35,334 bases of DNA. Source: Candidatus Hadarchaeum sp. (GTDB taxonomy: Archaea; Hadarchaeota; Hadarchaeia; Hadarchaeales; Hadarchaeaceae). The DNA is taken from the NCBI GenBank assembly GCA_020725055.1, contig DYFS01000007.1:1-35334 (forward strand), given 5' to 3'. This document shows positions 12,250 to 20,677 of the stretch, one piece after another; the first letter of the stretch is position 1; every line of letters starts with the position of its first letter. The translations under genes and the position numbers were made by a program. The notes beneath the pieces were generated by a model, which saw nothing but the letters and a program-made list of their open reading frames with translations, was not told where the DNA came from and did no database searches.

Positions 12250-12811
12250 AGAAGAGTTCCGCCAGGTTTGCGAGAAGGCAAAAAAATTGAAATACCCTGA
12301 TGATTGGCTCCTCATCAGCGCATTTATCGCCGATAAAATTGCGGGTGGAAAATTGGTGCTTGTCGGGGGCATCGTGGTTGGGATCTACACGCGCGGCCAG
12401 TACATAACTGGAGATGTCGATGCTTCATGCACAGTTGCCGACGAAGTAAAACAAAAATTGCTCAAACTCGGCTTTGAGCGAGTCGGGCGTCATCTCGTAT
12501 ACCCTGAGCTGAACTATCTCCTCAAGATGCCTTCATCTTGGTTAGGCAAGCGGAAGGTCGTGCCGGTGGAGGTGGGTGATTACAAGGTTGATCTTCTCAG
12601 CCCAGAAGATATAATCGTCGATCGGCTTTGTGCGTACAAGTTCTGGAAATCCCAGACAGATTTTAGTCAAGCGGCGATGGTGTTCGCCGCCCAGCAGGAG
12701 CGTATCGATGAGAATTATCTGCAGGCGCGGGCGCGGGAAGAGGGCGTTGAAGACGCTTTTAAAAAGCTAAAGTCAGAACTCAGGAAGATTAAAATTAGTC
12801 AAATAAGTTAA
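12239..12811 (+). CDS. Nucleotidyltransferase-fold protein (AbiEii/DUF6036-like), putative toxin
   Basis: A 190-residue protein with the polymerase-beta-type nucleotidyltransferase signature: VGG at residues 42-44, then IYTRGQYITGDVDAS with the metal-binding aspartates D59 and D61. A later SPEDIIVDRLCAYKFW helix and a QAAMVFAAQQERIDENYL segment match the C-terminal part of AbiEii/DUF6036-type NTases, where such domains act as toxins or antibiotic-type adenylyltransferases. Substrate cannot be told from sequence. It starts with ATG 11 bases inside the wHTH gene. The pair interrupts what would otherwise be an archease-rtcB neighbourhood. It could instead be a housekeeping MNT-type enzyme. Confidence 0.65.
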   Translation: MSIEEEFRQVCEKAKKLKYPDDWLLISAFIADKIAGGKLVLVGGIVVGIYTRGQYITGDVDASCTVADEVKQKLLKLGFERVGRHLVYPELNYLLKMPSSWLGKRKVVPVEVGDYKVDLLSPEDIIVDRLCAYKFWKSQTDFSQAAMVFAAQQERIDENYLQARAREEGVEDAFKKLKSELRKIKISQIS

Positions 12812-12825
12812 GATTGAAAATAGAA

Positions 12826-12834
12826 GCTTTTATC
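12826..12834 (+). promoter_or_regulatory. Probable TATA box for rtcB
   Basis: GCTTTTATC lies about 35 bases before the rtcB ATG in a short AT-rich gap. It predicts a transcription start near 12857, which would just include the AAGGTGG ribosome binding site at 12855-12861. It suggests rtcB, and perhaps the following SPOUT gene, is transcribed independently of the wHTH-NTase pair. Confidence 0.4.
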
Positions 12835-12865
12835 GTTCACCTCCTAATTCAACTAAGGTGGACGC

Positions 12866-14320
12866 ATGAGTTGGACGAGCAAAATCAGGCAAATTGACGA
12901 CGTACGATGGGAGATCCCGCAGGACTTCAGGCGCGGTATGCGCGTGCCAGCTAGGATTTACGCAGACGCAGAGATGCTCAACGAGATGCAGAAGGACCTG
13001 ACGCTGGGGCAGGCCGTGAATGTGACTTTCCTGCAGGGAATCTACAAGTATTCGATAACGCTTCCAGATGGGCATCAGGGATATGGCTTTCCTATAGGCG
13101 GGGTCGCCGCTACCGACGCTGAAACCGGCGTCATCAGCCCGGGGGGTGTTGGGTACGATATCAATTGCGGCGTCCGGCTACTGCAGACAAATATGGAAAA
13201 AAAAGACATCGAGCCAAAGCTGCGCGAGATAGTCGAAGCGTTGTTCAGGAACGTGCCCTCTGGCTTGGGCAGCACGGGCCACATTAAACTAACACCAGCC
13301 CAGCTCGACGAAGTGCTCGAGCACGGCGCGGGGTGGGCTGTCGAGAACGGCTTTGGCTGGCGCGAAGATCTAGAGCGGCTTGAGGAGAAAGGTTGCATGG
13401 CGGGCGCAGATGCAAAGCGCGTGAGCGCGGAGGCAAAGCATCGCGGCTTTCCACAGCTCGGAAGTTTGGGCAGCGGCAACCATTTCTTAGAGGTACAAAA
13501 AGTTGACAAAATCTACGATCGAGAGGTCGCTAAAAAATTCGGCATCGATCACGAGGGGCAGGTCACTGTCATGATCCACACCGGCTCCCGGGGGTTGGGG
13601 CACCAAGTCTGCTCCGATTACCTGCGGACGATGGAGAGGGTCGTCCGCCAGTACAAGATAGAGCTGCCGGATCGGGAGCTTGTCAACGTGCCGGTGACAT
13701 CACCCGAAGGCCAAGCTTACTTCGCGGCCATGGCGTGCGCTGCCAACTACGCTTGGGCCAACCGCCAGATGATAGTGCACTGGGTCAGGCAGAGCTTCGA
13801 GCAGGTATTCGGGAAGGACGCCGAGGGCTTGGGTTTGCACATAGTTTACGATGTGGCGCACAACATCGCGAAGCTCGAGGAGCACCACGTGGACGGCGAG
13901 AAAAAGATGGTTTACGTGCACCGGAAGGGGGCGACGCGGGCGTTCGGCCCTGGGCACCCCGACATCCCTTCCATTTACCGCGAGGTGGGGCAGCCAGTCC
14001 TTATCCCAGGGGACATGGGCACCGCCTCCTACGTGCTCGTTGGCACCGAGCAGGCTATGGGGGAGACTTTCGCCTCAACCGCCCATGGCGCCGGGCGCCA
14101 CATGAGTCGGACAGCAGCCCTTAAGCGATTCTGGGGTGAGAACGTGAGGAGGGAGCTGGAATCGAAAGGCATCGTCGTGCGGGCGGCCAAGGTTTCCGTG
14201 ATTGCGGAGGAAGCACCAGGGAGCTACAAGGACGTGGACCGTGTCTGCGAGGTATCCCACAGGGCAGGAATCGCCCGGAAGGTGGCGAGGCTCGTACCAA
14301 TGGGCGTCGCGAAGGGGTAG
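12866..14320 (+). CDS. rtcB: tRNA-splicing ligase RtcB
   Basis: RtcB joins RNA 2',3'-cyclic phosphate and 5'-OH ends using GTP, sealing tRNA halves after intron removal. The 484-residue length is standard and there is no intein, although RtcB is an intein host in some archaea. Active-site pieces are visible: DINCGVRL with metal-binding Cys101, [18 protein letters not shown], and [12 protein letters not shown] with His407, the counterpart of the guanylylated histidine in Pyrococcus RtcB. ATG at 12866 follows AAGGTGG. The SPOUT methyltransferase gene starts 12 bases after its stop. Archease, its partner, is upstream beyond the two-gene insertion. Confidence 0.96.
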   Translation: MSWTSKIRQIDDVRWEIPQDFRRGMRVPARIYADAEMLNEMQKDLTLGQAVNVTFLQGIYKYSITLPDGHQGYGFPIGGVAATDAETGVISPGGVGYDINCGVRLLQTNMEKKDIEPKLREIVEALFRNVPSGLGSTGHIKLTPAQLDEVLEHGAGWAVENGFGWREDLERLEEKGCMAGADAKRVSAEAKHRGFPQLGSLGSGNHFLEVQKVDKIYDREVAKKFGIDHEGQVTVMIHTGSRGLGHQVCSDYLRTMERVVRQYKIELPDRELVNVPVTSPEGQAYFAAMACAANYAWANRQMIVHWVRQSFEQVFGKDAEGLGLHIVYDVAHNIAKLEEHHVDGEKKMVYVHRKGATRAFGPGHPDIPSIYREVGQPVLIPGDMGTASYVLVGTEQAMGETFASTAHGAGRHMSRTAALKRFWGENVRRELESKGIVVRAAKVSVIAEEAPGSYKDVDRVCEVSHRAGIARKVARLVPMGVAKG

Positions 14321-14332
14321 TTGGAGGGTTTT

Positions 14333-15181
14333 TTGCTGCCAAGACTGTCAATTTTCGTGCTGTTACCGTCTTCTTTAGCCGCAGACGCTCTAGACCTCCG
14401 ACAGAAAACCTTAAAGGTGGGCTCGGTCGGCCGCGCACTGGCGATTTTTCGCGTGGACAAGGTTTGCGTTTATAACGACGACGATTCCCGCGTGAAAAAC
14501 CAGACCGCTGAGGCCAAGCTCATAACGGCGCTGCTCCGCTACATGGAGGCGCCGCAGTACCTGCGCAAGCTCCTTTTTCCCCGCACGGAAGAGCTCCGCT
14601 ACGCCGGCTTACTTCCGCCCATGCGCACGCCGCACCACCCGCTTGAAGGCGAAAAATGTGGGCCCGGAGATTACCGCGAGGGGGTGGTTATCGAGGTCGG
14701 CAGGGACCGAAGCCTGCTGGAGATAGGCCTGCCCGAGAAGGCCACGACCGGTGAGAAACTCAGGGTCGGCCAGCGATTAACGGTCAGGCTTGACAAACGA
14801 TCGGGCAATCTGATAGCTGTCACACCTGTGACAAAAGCCGAGATCCCGGAGTATTGGGGCTACGAAGTCCTAACGGCAAAAAGCCTTGCAGATGCCTTAA
14901 ATGATTTGAAAGCTGATTATGTTGTAGGGACCTCGCGGTACGGCCAAAATTTATATGAGGCCGTACAGGCGATAAAGAGTAACAACCCTAGTAGCGCGGC
15001 AGTGGTCTTCGGGGGCCCTTACACGGGCCTCTTCGAGATCTGCGAGCGCCAAGGCGTCGACGCGGACAAGCTCTTCGACGTCGTGGTAAATACCATCCCC
15101 GAGCAGGGGGTCGCGACGGTTCGAACCGAGGAAGCGCTCCTAACGACGCTCGCACTACTGAATGTGCTGGTCCTGGGGTAA
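14333..15181 (+). CDS. SPOUT-class RNA methyltransferase of the ribosomal operon (DUF171/COG2106 family)
   Basis: The 282-residue protein belongs to the putative RNA methyltransferase family commonly found immediately upstream of uL3 in archaea. The N-terminal ALAIFRVDKVCVYND segment, a middle beta-rich OB-like insertion (REGVVIEVGRDRSLLEIGLP), and a C-terminal knot-like VVFGGPYTGLFEI region support a SPOUT trefoil-knot fold with an OB insertion. Eukaryotic relatives have been linked to rRNA uridine methylation; the archaeal substrate is inferred. TTG at 14333 is chosen because GGAGGG at 14323-14328 is well placed for it; TTG at 14321 would overlap that site. uL3 starts four bases after the stop. 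Confidence 0.85.
   Translation: MLPRLSIFVLLPSSLAADALDLRQKTLKVGSVGRALAIFRVDKVCVYNDDDSRVKNQTAEAKLITALLRYMEAPQYLRKLLFPRTEELRYAGLLPPMRTPHHPLEGEKCGPGDYREGVVIEVGRDRSLLEIGLPEKATTGEKLRVGQRLTVRLDKRSGNLIAVTPVTKAEIPEYWGYEVLTAKSLADALNDLKADYVVGTSRYGQNLYEAVQAIKSNNPSSAAVVFGGPYTGLFEICERQGVDADKLFDVVVNTIPEQGVATVRTEEALLTTLALLNVLVLG
14938..14966 (+). promoter_or_regulatory. 8-bp inverted repeat around an AT-rich, TATA-like core inside the SPOUT gene
   Basis: GTACGGCC (14938-14945) and GGCCGTAC (14959-14966) are perfect inverted copies around AAAATTTATATGA. The core is unusually AT-rich for this coding region and resembles a TATA box. It is about 220 bases upstream of the uL3 ATG. It could be an internal promoter/operator for the S10 genes or a hairpin; it could also be chance. 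Confidence 0.3.
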
Positions 15182-15185
15182 AAAA

Positions 15186-16196
15186 ATGGGAAGGAGACCG
15201 CATCACCCGAAGCGCGGCTCGCTGGCATACATGCCGCGGGTCCGGGCGCCGAGACCGGTAGCCCATGTGCGGGCATGGCCAGTGGACACTAGCCTGCGCC
15301 TACAGGGCATTGCCGGCTACAAGGCTGGCATGACCCACGTTTTCACGATCGATGACCGCAAGGGGAGTCTAACGGCCGGGCAGGAGATCTGCATCCCCGC
15401 GACCGCGATCGATGTCCCGCCTTTGATCATCTGCGGCGTTCGCTTATACGGCGAAACGACGCGCGGTTTCAACACCCTGACCGAGGTTTGGGCGGGCGAT
15501 CTCTCGAAGGACCTTGCCCGTTTGTTGACCCTTCCCGAAAAATACGATCAGCAAAGAGCCCTAGCCGAGGCAGAGTCGCTCATTCAAGAGGGGGGAGTCG
15601 CTGATGTGAGGGTTCTCTTGCACACTCAGCCTCGCTTGAGCGGCGTGCCGAAGAAGAAACCTGACATCATCGAGGTGGGCGTCGGCGGCCCCTCGGTCGC
15701 GGAGAAGTGGGGTCACTGCAAGAGTATGCTCGGTAAGCAGGTTCGTGCAGGCGAGGTGTTCAAGGAGGGTGAGCACGTCGACGTGCTGGCGATTACAAAG
15801 GGCAAGGGTTTCCAGGGCCCGGTCAAGCGCTGGGGCATCAAGGTCTTGCCGCGCAAGCAGGACGATGGGGCGCGCCAAGTGGGTACCCTCGGCCCGTGGA
15901 AACCGACGCGCGTGATGTGGAGCGTGCCTGGACCAGGGCAGATGGGCTACCACCAGCGCACGGAGTTCAACAAGCGCATCCTGAAGCTAGGGAGCGAGGG
16001 CAAGGAGGTAACGCCCAGCGGTGGGTTTGTGCGCTACGGGCCCGTGAAGGGCGATTTTGTGCTGGTTGCGGGCTCGGTTCCGGGGCCGACAAAGCGCCTC
16101 GTGCACCTCAGGCGGGCCATCAAGCAACCGCCCGGTGCTCAGATTTTGACCCCGGTGATCACAAGTGTGAGCACGGTTTCTCAGCAAGGTGTGTAA
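15186..16196 (+). CDS. rpl3: Ribosomal protein uL3
   Basis: uL3 lies at the entrance to the peptidyl transferase centre and is an early assembly protein. The 336-residue length and GRRPHHPKRGSLAYMPRVRA start are archaeal. The central GIAGYKAGMTHV, the TKGKGFQGPVKRWG motif that touches rRNA, and the PGPGQMGYHQRTEFNKRI segment are diagnostic. ATG at 15186, four bases after the SPOUT stop, is preferred over an upstream in-frame ATG at 15162 that lies inside that gene and gives a non-homologous MCWSWGKK extension. uL4 starts one base after the stop. Confidence 0.97.
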   Translation: MGRRPHHPKRGSLAYMPRVRAPRPVAHVRAWPVDTSLRLQGIAGYKAGMTHVFTIDDRKGSLTAGQEICIPATAIDVPPLIICGVRLYGETTRGFNTLTEVWAGDLSKDLARLLTLPEKYDQQRALAEAESLIQEGGVADVRVLLHTQPRLSGVPKKKPDIIEVGVGGPSVAEKWGHCKSMLGKQVRAGEVFKEGEHVDVLAITKGKGFQGPVKRWGIKVLPRKQDDGARQVGTLGPWKPTRVMWSVPGPGQMGYHQRTEFNKRILKLGSEGKEVTPSGGFVRYGPVKGDFVLVAGSVPGPTKRLVHLRRAIKQPPGAQILTPVITSVSTVSQQGV

Positions 16197-16197
16197 A

Positions 16198-16977
16198 ATG
16201 CCTCGCGTTTATTCGATCGAGGGAAGTGCTGTGGAGGAGATTGCGCTGCCGCCGATCTTCGAGACGGAGATCAGGCCGGACCTCATCAGGCGAGCCGTCA
16301 TCGCTGCCCAGAGCGCTAGGGTTCAGCCATGGGGGGCCGACGAGATGGCAGGCAAGCGAACCTCCGCGGAGACATGGGGGAAAGGCCACGGCGTTGCCCG
16401 CGTCCGCCGCGTGAAGGGTAGCCGGCACCCAGCAGCTGGGCGCGGGGCGCTAGCGCCCCACACGGTTGGTGGAAGGCGAGCGCACCCGCCGAGGGCCGCA
16501 GGGGTGCGGCGGGAGCTGATAAACAGGAAGGAGCGGCGGCTGGCGATCCGTTCGGCGATAGCCGCGACGAAGGAGAAAAAGCTGGTCGAATCCCGCGGCC
16601 ATGCTATGGGAAAAGTCCCGGAACTTCCCGTGATCGTTGCGGACGAGCTCGAAGAAATCACAAAGGTGAAGCAGGTGAAGGTGGTGCTTGAGAAGCTCGG
16701 CGCATGGCAGGATGTCGAGCGCGTGGCGGCAAGCACCAAGATTCGGGCCGGTAGTGGGAAGATGCGCGGGAGGCGTTATCGTCAAGCGGTTGGTCCACTG
16801 ATTGTGGTCGGCAAGGAGAGCGGCATTAGGCAGGGGGCCGGGAACCTCCCAGGCGTAGATGTTGTGGCGGTAGAAAATCTCGGAGCCGAGGTTCTAGCCC
16901 CAGGTGGCGTGCCCGGGCGGCTGACGGTATGGACAAAATCTGCGATTCAAAAGCTCGCCGGGGGGATGTTTGGATGA
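16198..16977 (+). CDS. rpl4: Ribosomal protein uL4
   Basis: uL4 lines the nascent-peptide exit tunnel. The product is 259 residues. It carries the archaeal FETEIRPDLIRRAVIAAQSAR segment, the tunnel-loop region around TWGKGHGVARVRRVKG, and the later RAGSGKMRGRRYRQAVGPL stretch. ATG at 16198 is used rather than an in-frame ATG three codons upstream that overlaps uL3. The stop overlaps the uL23 start as ATGA, indicating translational coupling. Confidence 0.96.
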   Translation: MPRVYSIEGSAVEEIALPPIFETEIRPDLIRRAVIAAQSARVQPWGADEMAGKRTSAETWGKGHGVARVRRVKGSRHPAAGRGALAPHTVGGRRAHPPRAAGVRRELINRKERRLAIRSAIAATKEKKLVESRGHAMGKVPELPVIVADELEEITKVKQVKVVLEKLGAWQDVERVAASTKIRAGSGKMRGRRYRQAVGPLIVVGKESGIRQGAGNLPGVDVVAVENLGAEVLAPGGVPGRLTVWTKSAIQKLAGGMFG

Positions 16978-17237
16978 TGGATCCGCACAAGGTGTTGCTC
17001 CACCCCCAAATGACCGAAAAGGCGGTGAAGCTAATCGAGGCTGAGAACAAGCTGATTTTCGTTGTAGCTCGGGAGGCCACGCGCCGCGAGGTCAAGGGAG
17101 CGGTCGAAACCCTGTTCGAGGTAAAGGTGGAGGATGTGAAAATAGAAATCACCCCAGATGGGCGCAAAAAGGCCTACGTCAAGCTAGCGCCGGAGTTCAT
17201 GGCAGACGAGATAGCGAGCAAGCTGGGGATGGTGTGA
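16974..17237 (+). CDS. rpl23: Ribosomal protein uL23
   Basis: An 87-residue protein at the tunnel exit, a docking point for signal recognition particle. The HPQMTEKAVKLIEAENKLIFVV start and the later EVKVEDVKIEITPDGRKKAYV region are typical. Two consecutive ATG codons (16974, 16977) follow a GGGGGG-rich ribosome binding site; the first gives a four-base overlap with uL4. The stop overlaps the uL2 ATG by one base. Confidence 0.96.
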   Translation: MMDPHKVLLHPQMTEKAVKLIEAENKLIFVVAREATRREVKGAVETLFEVKVEDVKIEITPDGRKKAYVKLAPEFMADEIASKLGMV

Positions 17238-17944
17238 TGGGCAGGCGGTTGAGGATCCAGCAAAGGGGAAAGGGCACTCCCGCATACCGCGCGAAGTCGT
17301 GGAGGCGGCTTGGTGAGATCAGGCTTCCGCCGGTGTCGCCGGAGAGCGCCGAGGCTGTGGTCGTTGACATCATGCACGACCCCGGCCGCGCTGCCCCCGT
17401 TGCGAGGATAAGGTACGCGAGCGGGCAAGAACGCTTGGTCTTGGCTCCAGAAGGCGTGAAGATAGGGGATCGTTTAACGTGCGGCGTTTCGGCGCCGGTT
17501 GAGCCGGGCAACACACTTTACTTGGCGGAGGTCCCGGAGGGCACGCTGGTCCACAATATTGAGGCTCACCCGGGTGACCGAGGGAGGTTCGTGCGTGCAG
17601 CAGGCGCTTTCGCCACGCTGATTGCGCACGACGTCGGGCAGGCGATCCTCCAACTGCCATCGGGTGAGATAAGGCCATTTGATCCCCGCTGCTGTGCGAC
17701 CGTCGGCGTGGTCGCCGGGGGTGGCCGCATGGAGAAGCCGTTCATTAAGGCGGGCAAGCGGCACCACGCGATGCTCGCGAAGGGCAAGCCATACCCGCGC
17801 GTTCGAGGGGTCGCGATGAACGTCGTTGACCACCCGTTCGGCGGCAGGGGCAAGCACGCAGGTAGACCTAAGATCATCGCGCGGGGAGCGCCGCCTGGCC
17901 AGAAGGTCGGGTTAATAGCCGCGAGGCGAACGGGTAAGAGGTGA
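17237..17944 (+). CDS. rpl2: Ribosomal protein uL2
   Basis: A core large-subunit protein needed for peptidyl transferase function and subunit association, 235 residues. The conserved C-terminal stretch [22 protein letters not shown] contains the histidine region close to the catalytic centre; the N-terminal [20 protein letters not shown] is archaeal. ATG at 17237 overlaps the uL23 stop by one base; an in-frame GTG three bases earlier is less likely. uS19 starts four bases after the stop. Confidence 0.97.
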   Translation: MGRRLRIQQRGKGTPAYRAKSWRRLGEIRLPPVSPESAEAVVVDIMHDPGRAAPVARIRYASGQERLVLAPEGVKIGDRLTCGVSAPVEPGNTLYLAEVPEGTLVHNIEAHPGDRGRFVRAAGAFATLIAHDVGQAILQLPSGEIRPFDPRCCATVGVVAGGGRMEKPFIKAGKRHHAMLAKGKPYPRVRGVAMNVVDHPFGGRGKHAGRPKIIARGAPPGQKVGLIAARRTGKR

Positions 17945-17948
17945 GCGC

Positions 17949-18344
17949 ATGCCGAAGAAGTTCACGTTTAGAGGCTACGGTCTGGAGGAGCTGCAGAAGA
18001 TGTCGATGGACGAGTTCGCCAAGCTTCTGCCCTCGCACCAAAGGCGGTCGCTCCTTAGGGGATTGCCAACTAGGCAGAAAAAGTTGCTCGAAGACATCAG
18101 GGCGGTGAGGGAGAGGGGGAAAGAAGCGGTAATCCGCACCCACTGCAGGGATATGGTGGTTCTGCCAGAGATGGTTGGTCTGAAATTCGGTGTTTATAAC
18201 GGAAAAGAATTCGTGGTTGTTGAGATCAAATCCGAGATGATCGGGCACCGCCTGGGGGAGTTTGCCCAGACGCGCAAGAAGGTTACGCACGGCACACCTG
18301 GCATAGGTGCAACTAGGAGCTCGATGTATATCCCGCTGAAGTGA
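17949..18344 (+). CDS. rps19: Ribosomal protein uS19
   Basis: This 131-residue small-subunit head protein contacts uS13 and the A-site tRNA region. The archaeal N-terminus [16 protein letters not shown] and the highly conserved [18 protein letters not shown] near the end identify it. ATG at 17949 follows GGTGAGC. Four bases separate its stop from uL22. Confidence 0.97.
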   Translation: MPKKFTFRGYGLEELQKMSMDEFAKLLPSHQRRSLLRGLPTRQKKLLEDIRAVRERGKEAVIRTHCRDMVVLPEMVGLKFGVYNGKEFVVVEIKSEMIGHRLGEFAQTRKKVTHGTPGIGATRSSMYIPLK

Positions 18345-18348
18345 TGCC

Positions 18349-18807
18349 ATGCCGAGGTTCGGTTATTCAGCTAAGGTGGAGGGGCCATGCGCGAAGGCGA
18401 TCGGGAAGGAGATCAGGGTTTCGCCGAAGCACGCGGTCGAGGTCTGTCGCGCGATTCGTGGCATGAGGCTGGCGGCGGCGAAGGAGTACCTGCAGGCCGT
18501 GGTAGAAAAGGAAAAGGCCGTGCCCTTCAAGAGGCATCGCAAGAAGCTGGCCCATCGCGGGGCGCTGCAGGGAGGGGATGTAGGCAAATACCCTGTGAAG
18601 GCCGCGCGCGCGATACTGGGGGTTCTTGAAAACGCCGAGGCGAACGCGAGGTACAAGGGGTTGGATGAGGAGAAGCTGAGGGTGATCCACGCGGGCGCAC
18701 AGCGGGGCATAATTATCCCCGGTTTCAAACCGCGGGCATTCGCTAGGGCGAGCCCCTTCAACACCCCGACGACAAATGTTGAGATAATTTTGAAGGAGGT
18801 AGCCTAG
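18349..18807 (+). CDS. rpl22: Ribosomal protein uL22
   Basis: uL22 contributes a hairpin to the exit tunnel constriction. The 152-residue protein has the family segments GKEIRVSPKHAVEVCRAIRG and the C-terminal RAFARASPFNTPTTNVEI, the latter forming the tunnel hairpin. Start ATG at 18349 follows GTGATGCC. It abuts uS3 with no gap, as expected in the S10 operon. Confidence 0.96.
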   Translation: MPRFGYSAKVEGPCAKAIGKEIRVSPKHAVEVCRAIRGMRLAAAKEYLQAVVEKEKAVPFKRHRKKLAHRGALQGGDVGKYPVKAARAILGVLENAEANARYKGLDEEKLRVIHAGAQRGIIIPGFKPRAFARASPFNTPTTNVEIILKEVA

Positions 18808-19563
18808 ATGCCGGTCGAGCGCGAGATCATAAAGCGGGGGATGAAGCGGGCTGGGCTCGAGAAGTTCTTAGAAAAGGAGCTCGAGCGTGCCGGCTACGGG
18901 GGGGTAGATGTGAAGCGGGTCCCGATGGGCACGAGGGTCGCGCTGTACGTCGAGCGCCCCGGCATCGTGATAGGGCGGAAGGGCAAGAGCATCAAAGATC
19001 TGACGGACACGCTTGCTAGGGAATACAGGATAGAAAACCCGCAGGTTGAGGTGGTTGAGATCAAGACCCCGGAGCTCAGCGCGCCGATCATGGCTAAGCG
19101 TCTCGCGCTCATGCTCGAGCGCGGCATAAATTTTAGGCGGGCGGGGTACATCATCCTGCGCAGGATAATGAATGCCGGGGCCAGGGGGGTGGAAATCGTG
19201 ATATCTGGAAAGATAACCGGGGAACGCCACCGCTCGCAGCGGTTTTACGCCGGCTACCTCAAGAAGGCGGGCGAACCGGCGTTGAGGCTCGTCAGCTACG
19301 GATACGCGGTTGCCAAGCCGAAGCCTGGCGTGCTTGGAGTTAAGGTGAGGGTAATGCCGCCCGATGTGCGGCTGCCAGACGAGATAAGGCTGAAGGAGGA
19401 GGAGAAGAAAGCGGAGGCCAAACCGGCGGAGGCTGCGCCACCGGCCGAAATGGCCCCAGCAGAAGCGCCGGGAGGGGAACAAATCACCGCGCCGGAGGAG
19501 CCGGAGATTGTGGAGAGCAAGGAGTTGCGAGAGGGGGAGGAGAGTGGCGATACTCAGGGCTGA
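18808..19563 (+). CDS. rps3: Ribosomal protein uS3 with an acidic C-terminal tail
   Basis: uS3 sits at the mRNA entry channel. The KH loop is seen as PGIVIGRKGKSIKD, and the C-domain as GRKITGERHRS-type sequence (here ISGKITGERHRSQRFYAGYLKKAGEP in two adjacent parts). Total length is 251 residues, of which the last 55 or so are low-complexity, rich in Glu, Ala, Pro and Lys. Such tails occur in archaeal uS3. ATG at 18808 directly follows the uL22 stop with GGAGGTAG upstream. The 3' end overlaps uL29 by 20 bases. Confidence 0.96.
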   Translation: MPVEREIIKRGMKRAGLEKFLEKELERAGYGGVDVKRVPMGTRVALYVERPGIVIGRKGKSIKDLTDTLAREYRIENPQVEVVEIKTPELSAPIMAKRLALMLERGINFRRAGYIILRRIMNAGARGVEIVISGKITGERHRSQRFYAGYLKKAGEPALRLVSYGYAVAKPKPGVLGVKVRVMPPDVRLPDEIRLKEEEKKAEAKPAEAAPPAEMAPAEAPGGEQITAPEEPEIVESKELREGEESGDTQG

Positions 19564-19759
19564 TGAGCTGCGGGACATGAACCTCGATGAGCTCAAGGCG
19601 AAGCTCAGGGAGCTGAGGGCGGAACTTGCCAGGGAGCGGGCAATAGCCGCTTCCGGCGGCTCGCTCGAAAACCCTGGCAGGATGCGCGAGCTAAAGCGCA
19701 CGATCGCGCGGATAATAACTATCGTAAAAGAGACTCGGGAGAAGAAAGGAGGTGTTTGA
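19544..19759 (+). CDS. rpl29: Ribosomal protein uL29
   Basis: A 71-residue, mostly helical protein at the tunnel exit next to uL23. The family core is visible as [25 protein letters not shown] and [21 protein letters not shown] at 19544 is chosen because GGGGGAGGA lies just upstream and the resulting [10 protein letters not shown] start is typical; longer in-frame starts would run deep into uS3. It overlaps uS3 by 20 bases and is followed by aIF1 after four bases. Confidence 0.95.
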   Translation: MAILRADELRDMNLDELKAKLRELRAELARERAIAASGGSLENPGRMRELKRTIARIITIVKETREKKGGV

Positions 19760-19763
19760 TCAG

Positions 19764-20072
19764 GTGCCAGAAGTGTGTTCTGTGTGCGGGTTGCCCAAGG
19801 AACTCTGCGTGTGCCAAGAAATCGCGCGCGAGCAGCAGCGGATAAGCGTGTACGCGATGAGGCGAAAATTCGGGAAAGAAGTGACGATTGTGGAGGGCAT
19901 CGATGAGAAACAGCTGGATCCGAAAGAACTGACAAAAAAACTGAAGTCGAAGCTCGCGTGCGGTGGGACGTGGAAGGAAGGCAAAATCGAGTTGCAGGGA
20001 AACCACAAGGCAAGGGTTAAGGAAGTGCTGGTTGGGATGGGCTTCTCGCCGGACATGATCAACATAAAATAG
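19764..20072 (+). CDS. Translation initiation factor aIF1 (SUI1 family)
   Basis: aIF1 promotes start-codon fidelity on the small subunit. This 102-residue protein has a Cys-rich N-terminus ([13 protein letters not shown]), typical of archaeal forms, then the SUI1 core with [13 protein letters not shown] and [19 protein letters not shown] at 19764 gives the family-length protein starting MPEVC, with GGAGGTG at 19748-19754 as ribosome binding site; an in-frame GTG at 19752 lies within that site. Its position between uL29 and rnp1 is the euryarchaeal order. Confidence 0.94.
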   Translation: MPEVCSVCGLPKELCVCQEIAREQQRISVYAMRRKFGKEVTIVEGIDEKQLDPKELTKKLKSKLACGGTWKEGKIELQGNHKARVKEVLVGMGFSPDMINIK

Positions 20073-20080
20073 GTGATGGA

Positions 20081-20353
20081 ATGCCGGTAACGAGGCGCAA
20101 CGTGCTGCGGCATGAGTTGATTGGCCTAGAGGCGAGGGTGGTCAACAGCTCAGATCGAAATCTGATAGGGACTTGTGGCGCGATAATCGACGAGACGCGG
20201 GATATGCTCGTCATTGACCAAGGGGGGAAGCCGAGGGTTGTGCAAAAAGCGACATCAATTTTCCTCATAACCCTGCCGAGCGGCGAGGAGGTCGAGGTGG
20301 ACGGCGAGAGGCTCGTCGCACGGCCAGAGGATCGGATAAAGGGGCGCGGGTGA
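20081..20353 (+). CDS. rnp1: Ribonuclease P protein component 1 (Rpp29/Pop4)
   Basis: Rpp29 pairs with Rpp21 to support the specificity domain of archaeal RNase P RNA in 5' processing of pre-tRNA. The 90-residue product shows the family Sm-like beta barrel: NVLRHELIGLEARVV, GTCGAIIDETRDMLVI and the IFLITLPSGEEVEVDG stretch. ATG at 20081 follows AGGTGATGG. It lies between aIF1 and uS17, its usual site in Euryarchaeota. Confidence 0.95.
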   Translation: MPVTRRNVLRHELIGLEARVVNSSDRNLIGTCGAIIDETRDMLVIDQGGKPRVVQKATSIFLITLPSGEEVEVDGERLVARPEDRIKGRG

Positions 20354-20357
20354 GTTC

Positions 20358-20675
20358 ATGGTCGGGTTAGGTATCGAGCCGCCAAAGGAAAAATGCGAGG
20401 ACCGGAATTGCCCGTTCCACGGCGTGCTATCGGTGCGGGGGCGCGCCTTTGCCGGGGTCGTGGTGAGCGACAAGATGTTGAGAACGGCGACGGTCGAGCT
20501 GGAGCACATGCACAAGATTGCGAAGTACGAGCGCTACGAGCGCCGCACGTCGAAGCTCCACGCACACAACCCGCCATGCATCGCGGCGCGCGTGGGTGAC
20601 AAGGTCAAGCTGATGGAGTGCAGGAGGCTCAGCAAGACGAAGAGCTTTGTGGTCGTTCAAAAGATGGGGGCATAG
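20358..20675 (+). CDS. rps17: Ribosomal protein uS17
   Basis: A primary 16S rRNA-binding OB-fold protein of the small-subunit body, 105 residues. The archaeal N-terminus with [19 protein letters not shown] and the following [25 protein letters not shown] region are diagnostic, as is the late [24 protein letters not shown] at 20358 follows GGGTGAG. Two bases separate the stop from the uL14 TTG. Confidence 0.96.
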   Translation: MVGLGIEPPKEKCEDRNCPFHGVLSVRGRAFAGVVVSDKMLRTATVELEHMHKIAKYERYERRTSKLHAHNPPCIAARVGDKVKLMECRRLSKTKSFVVVQKMGA

Positions 20676-20677
20676 AT

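Noticed and set aside
12866-14320. Intein in RtcB
   Set aside because: RtcB is an intein host in some archaea, but here the frame has normal length and the conserved motifs are uninterrupted.
18868-20013. 381-codon minus-strand open frame across uS3, uL29 and aIF1
   Set aside because: It crosses three real genes in opposite orientation, with no ribosome binding site or recognisable domain. It is a codon-bias shadow.
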